NCBI RefSeq assembly: GCF_000185805.1
Contig: NC_014926.1
Coordinates: forward strand, 83,501 to 147,500
Direction: 5' to 3'
Source: Thermovibrio ammonificans HB-1
Lineage (GTDB): Bacteria > Aquificota > Aquificia > Desulfurobacteriales > Desulfurobacteriaceae
Length of the DNA stretch: 64,000 bases
Part shown: piece by piece, positions 60,560 to 64,000 of the stretch
Layout: each line of letters opens with the position of its first letter
Numbering within the stretch: the first letter of the stretch is position 1
Program-made: the position numbers and the translations under genes
Notes under the pieces: model-generated
The model's database searches: none
Seen by the model: only the letters and a program-made list of their open reading frames with translations
Told to the model about the DNA's origin: nothing

Positions 60560-61849
60560 ATGAGCAAGGTAAAGCACCTTTTCTGGGTCTCCTTTCTCGT
60601 AGGTATCTCAACCGGGCTTGCCGTTTCGTTCTACGTTATATTTACAAAGCTTATCTCCTACACCCTGTACCTTGGGAAGCCCGAGGAGACCATACCCCAC
60701 CTTCCCTTCTGGTACGTTGCCTTCGTTACTACCTCGTCGATTCTCATGGTAAACCTCATCATCCTCCACAACGAGAAGGCAAGGGAGTACGGTGTGAGGG
60801 AGATAGCCCAGGCCCTTGAAGAGAACAGGATGACCTTTAACCTGGGCGACCTTGCCTTGAAAATCGTTGCCTCCGCCCTCTCCATAGGGAGCGGTTTCGC
60901 AGTCGGGAACGAAGGTCCGTCTGCGGCAATCGGTGCCATGATAGCTTACAGGTTCCACTCCCTCTTCAAACTTCCCAAAGAGCTCCTAAAGGTTCTGATA
61001 GGCGTTGGGGCGAGTAGCGGTATAGCGGCGGTCTTCGTTTCGCCGATTACCGGCATAGTTTTTGCCGTTGAGAACGTTGCCTACTTCCTCATAAAGGATT
61101 TCGTCGGCTTTATGGTTATAGGGAGCTTCTCCGCCTTCGTTGTGGCCCTCAACTTCCTCTCCCCTCTGATTTTCAACTACTCCATAGGTAAGCAGGTTCA
61201 ACCGGATTACCTCCTTTCCCTGCTTCTGTTCGTTCCCTTCATAACCGTAGCAATCTACCTCTACCTGCTCATCAGAGACAGGCTCCTTTACTTCCTCTCT
61301 ACAACCGTTCAGTACCGGCTCTCCCCGTTTCTCAAGGCAGCCGTTATATCCCTTGTAGGCGGCCTAACCGTTGCCGCAGTGCTTAAAGTTTCTCCCTACG
61401 GAGGCTTTTCCGGCCACGAGGTTGTAGAGGCCCTTATAAACAGCAAAATCCACTTGCCCCTTCTGACCCTTTTCCTACTTGCCGTTTTAAGGATAGTTGC
61501 AAACGCCGTCTCCCTCTACTCAAACGCGGTAGGAGGTCTCTTCATCACCCTTATGAGTATAGGGGCCCTTACCGGCTACGCCTTTGCTGAGCTTATCACC
61601 TACCTTGGCATTCCGGTTGAGCCCTTCTACTTTGCCGCAATAGGGGCTGCCGTTTTTGTAGGCGTTGTTATGAAGATTCCGTTTACGGCCGTTGTTCTTG
61701 CCCTTGAAACGACCTACGACTACAACGTGGTTATCCCTACCGGTCTTGTGGTGGCTCTCGTGGGTCTCATGGCCTCCGCTACCTTCGAGCTGAGAAAAAC
61801 CTTCCTGCGCCGCCCCCCGAAAAAAGAGCAGGCTCCGTCCGATACTTAG
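60560..61849 (+). CDS. ClC-family chloride channel/transporter
   Basis: 429 residues with about ten or more membrane helices. Conserved blocks: GSGFAVGNEGPSAAIGAM near residue 112 (the GxEGP filter with the gating Glu), GVGASSGIAAVFVSPITGIVFAVE near 150 and VGVVMKIPFTAVVLALE near 368. Coupled H+/Cl- exchange versus channel mode cannot be decided. No CBS domains. No good ribosome site: ATG 60560 follows a terminator hairpin by 8 bases, so initiation or the exact start is uncertain. Confidence 0.9.
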   Translation: MSKVKHLFWVSFLVGISTGLAVSFYVIFTKLISYTLYLGKPEETIPHLPFWYVAFVTTSSILMVNLIILHNEKAREYGVREIAQALEENRMTFNLGDLALKIVASALSIGSGFAVGNEGPSAAIGAMIAYRFHSLFKLPKELLKVLIGVGASSGIAAVFVSPITGIVFAVENVAYFLIKDFVGFMVIGSFSAFVVALNFLSPLIFNYSIGKQVQPDYLLSLLLFVPFITVAIYLYLLIRDRLLYFLSTTVQYRLSPFLKAAVISLVGGLTVAAVLKVSPYGGFSGHEVVEALINSKIHLPLLTLFLLAVLRIVANAVSLYSNAVGGLFITLMSIGALTGYAFAELITYLGIPVEPFYFAAIGAAVFVGVVMKIPFTAVVLALETTYDYNVVIPTGLVVALVGLMASATFELRKTFLRRPPKKEQAPSDT

Positions 61850-61890
61850 AAAAACCGCTCCCTTAACCTACAAACTCTCAGAGGTGGACC

Positions 61891-64000
61891 GTGCTCGGCA
61901 GGTTCGGAATAGAGAGAAAGCTTTTACTCTTCGGGCTTTTGGGAATACTCACCTTAGCTCTCGTTCTGGGGTTTCTCTCTTACAGGACAACCAAGGAGAA
62001 CCTCATAAAGGAGGCCTTCAACAGGCTTACAGTCATAAGGGAGTCTAAGAAACAGCACGTAGAGGACTACTTCGACTACATGAAAGACCTTCTCACTTCC
62101 ACCTCTGAGGACCTCTCTATTAAAGAGTTCTTTGAGCCATTCGATGAGAGCTTCTACCGTTTACCCTCTGAGGTTGGTGTGAACCTTGGAGAGGCCAAGA
62201 GGGCCCTGATAGAAGAGTACAGGCGGAACTACCTGCCCAGGGTGAACTACTCCATTCCCGGTGCTCCCCAGCCCAAGCCGGTTAACTACTACCTCCCCCG
62301 AAGTGAAGCAGGAATCGTTGCTCAATACCTTTTTATCGTGAAGAACCCCTACCCGGTAGGCGAGAAAAACAGACTCCTCGTTCCTCAGGGTTGTAACGCT
62401 ACCTACTGTGTTTTGCACGAGAAGATTCACAAGTGGATAGACCGTTTTGCCCGTTCGTTCGACCTCTACGACGTTTTCCTGATAGATACCAACGGAACGA
62501 TTTTCTACACCGACTTTAAGGAGAAAGACTTTGCTACCAACCTTCTCCACGGCCCTTACAGGGATACCGGCCTTGCCAGGGTTTTCAGGGAAGCCCTGAA
62601 AGCCCCCGAAGGAACGGTGCTTTTTGCAGACTTTAAACCCTACGAGCCCAGTTACAACCAGCCGGCCGCCTTTATAGCGGCTCCGGTTTACAAGGGGGGG
62701 AGGCTCTTAGGGGTTGTTGCCTTCCAGTTGCCGGTAGACAAAATAGACGCCATAGTCAACTTCAACTACCGCTTTAAGCAGGTGGGTTTGGGCAATACCG
62801 GGGAGGTTTACCTTGTAGGTGAAGACCACTACCTTAAAAACAACGTCCGCTTCCTTAAAAAGCTCGAGGAAGAAAACCCCCTTGTAAAGAGTGCGGGAAC
62901 AACTATAGAAGTTCTTAAAGTAGATAACCCGGCCGTTGAGAGGGCCCTCGCCGGAGAGTCGGGCGTTACCTTTACAAAGAACTTCTTCGGTAAAAAGGTT
63001 CTTGCAGCTTACTCTCCGGTTAACGTCTTCGGCAACAGGTGGGCCATAGTTGCCGAGATAGAGGAGTCGGAGATACTGGCAGACCTCCTCTCCCTGAAGA
63101 AGAACAGGAATCTCCTTGTTGCCCTTGTTCTTATGCTCTTTATGGTGGCCCTCTTTATTCTCTTTGTGAAGCACACCGTTGTTAAGCCCATCAACCAGCT
63201 TTCGGAAACGGCAAGAGACCTTGCCGAAGGGGAGGGCGATTTGACAAGGGAGCTTCCCATAAAGAGCTCCGACGAAGTGGGAACTGCCGCCCGTTACTTC
63301 AACGCCTTTATAGCCAAGGTGCGCAGCATAGTTGAGAGCGCCAAGCGCTCCCTTGCGAGAACCGTTGCAACGGCCACCAAAATGAGAGAGCTTGCCCAAC
63401 AGGTTAAAGCCCGGGTTCAGCAGGAGCAGCAGGCCGTTGGTGAGGCAACCTCCCTTGCCCACCAGATAGCCAATCCCCTCGAAAACTTTAAAGAGACTAT
63501 GAAGGAGACCGTTGAACAGATTCAGCTGGCCAACGCCAAAATAGCTTCCACCTTGAGCAGCTTTAAAGAGCTTAAAGAGGTACTCGACAGAACGGAAGAG
63601 GTCAGCTTAAGCTCTATCTCTCAGCTTAACGACCTTGCCAAACAGGCCGAACAGATAACCTCGGTTGTTCAGATAATAAAAGACGTTACCCAGCGTACCA
63701 ACCTGCTTGCCCTTAACGCCGCCGTAGAGGCCGCTCGGGCCGGAGAGGCCGGCAGGGGCTTTGCGGTTGTTGCGGAAGAAATCAGGAAGCTCTCTGAACA
63801 GATACAGAAGAACACCGAGCAGATAACAGAGACCATAAACCAGATACTCAACCGCATTAAAGAGACAACTTCGCAGATTTCCGAAAGCAGCAGGGAAAAC
63901 CTCGAAACCTTAAGGAGAGCCTCCTCTACCGTGGTCTCTCAGATAGAAGAGGCAACAACCATTATGGACTCTTCGAGCTCCAAGCTGAAAGAGGCTTCCA
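61891..64000 (+). CDS. Methyl-accepting chemotaxis protein (cut by window edge)
   Basis: At least 703 residues from GTG 61891 (GAGGTGG upstream), with no stop before the right edge. Membrane spans at about residues 11-29 and 406-426 enclose a large periplasmic sensor of about 375 residues with dCache-like features ([45 protein letters not shown]). A HAMP domain follows ([15 protein letters not shown]), then the tip [20 protein letters not shown] near 600-640. It should detect a small extracellular ligand. It is distinct from the receptor at 50256-52064, whose sensor domain is far smaller. Confidence 0.9.
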   Translation, partial: MLGRFGIERKLLLFGLLGILTLALVLGFLSYRTTKENLIKEAFNRLTVIRESKKQHVEDYFDYMKDLLTSTSEDLSIKEFFEPFDESFYRLPSEVGVNLGEAKRALIEEYRRNYLPRVNYSIPGAPQPKPVNYYLPRSEAGIVAQYLFIVKNPYPVGEKNRLLVPQGCNATYCVLHEKIHKWIDRFARSFDLYDVFLIDTNGTIFYTDFKEKDFATNLLHGPYRDTGLARVFREALKAPEGTVLFADFKPYEPSYNQPAAFIAAPVYKGGRLLGVVAFQLPVDKIDAIVNFNYRFKQVGLGNTGEVYLVGEDHYLKNNVRFLKKLEEENPLVKSAGTTIEVLKVDNPAVERALAGESGVTFTKNFFGKKVLAAYSPVNVFGNRWAIVAEIEESEILADLLSLKKNRNLLVALVLMLFMVALFILFVKHTVVKPINQLSETARDLAEGEGDLTRELPIKSSDEVGTAARYFNAFIAKVRSIVESAKRSLARTVATATKMRELAQQVKARVQQEQQAVGEATSLAHQIANPLENFKETMKETVEQIQLANAKIASTLSSFKELKEVLDRTEEVSLSSISQLNDLAKQAEQITSVVQIIKDVTQRTNLLALNAAVEAARAGEAGRGFAVVAEEIRKLSEQIQKNTEQITETINQILNRIKETTSQISESSRENLETLRRASSTVVSQIEEATTIMDSSSSKLKEAS

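Overview
The window is a gene-dense piece of a bacterial chromosome with no mobile elements, CRISPR arrays or rRNA. Short gaps, heavy use of overlapping start and stop codons, frequent AGG/ATA codons and many GTG/TTG starts suggest a thermophilic, Gram-negative, anaerobic lineage. The gene mix (futalosine menaquinone enzyme MqnC, split transketolase, 2-phosphoglycerate kinase with two ATP-cones, MglA/Roadblock modules, BamD, a diiron ODP protein) is most like Aquificota, Desulfurobacteriaceae (Thermovibrio/Desulfurobacterium-like). That placement is inference from content, not from a search.

Layout. 1-3.2 kb: end of a CxxCH protein, a TauE/SafE transporter, cutA, endonuclease IV, a phosphoribosyltransferase and a YlbF-like protein with a Cys-rich tail. 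3.3-6 kb: a plus-strand cluster of Roadblock-like and PATAN-like small proteins around a diiron ODP protein. 6-13.6 kb: a long minus-strand run that begins with a Roadblock protein, two small proteins and an MglA-type GTPase and continues into envelope genes (CDP-alcohol phosphotransferase, mltG), 2-phosphoglycerate kinase, crcB, AMMECR1, an M50 protease and pyrimidine phosphorylase. 13.57-13.91 kb is the only gap over 300 bases; it holds two divergent promoters, nested GGTTC/GAACC inverted repeats and a structured element. 13.9-16 kb: a Roadblock-like gene, a small nuclease-like gene and a radical SAM gene. 15.7-22.9 kb: minus-strand run of a DUF481 barrel, two small genes, a radical SAM fusion, RNase G, BamD, RsfS and RlmH.

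23-34.9 kb: signal peptidase, HU, the murI-rph-rdgB-yggT-divIVA-DUF167 run, then rel, clpP, ribBA, a coiled-coil gene and pdxA (which seems to start at ATT), then a 23-residue membrane peptide and an EAL protein. 35-45 kb: two tRNAs (Val, Asp), aroE, an MgtC-like membrane protein, ribosomal proteins L21/L27, an HNH protein, guaB, argH, split transketolase, a tail-specific protease and a BioH-like hydrolase. 45-64 kb: rapZ, a beta-propeller, nadK and dnaC on the minus strand; then mqnC, a PilZ protein, a chemoreceptor, an RlmD-like methyltransferase, pyrD, recG, a TPR lipoprotein, pepA, a ClC channel and a second chemoreceptor cut by the window edge.

The most interesting signals are: (i) two Roadblock/LC7 gene clusters, one with MglA and one with a diiron oxygen-binding-type protein; (ii) an exact 15-base word shared by two hairpin-enclosed intergenic elements (13745 and 32783), one of which would mask the ribosome site of a tiny membrane peptide; (iii) a perfect 10-bp stem masking the ribosome site of the AMMECR1 gene; (iv) the pdxA ATT start; (v) extensive out-of-frame overlap between divIVA and its downstream gene.
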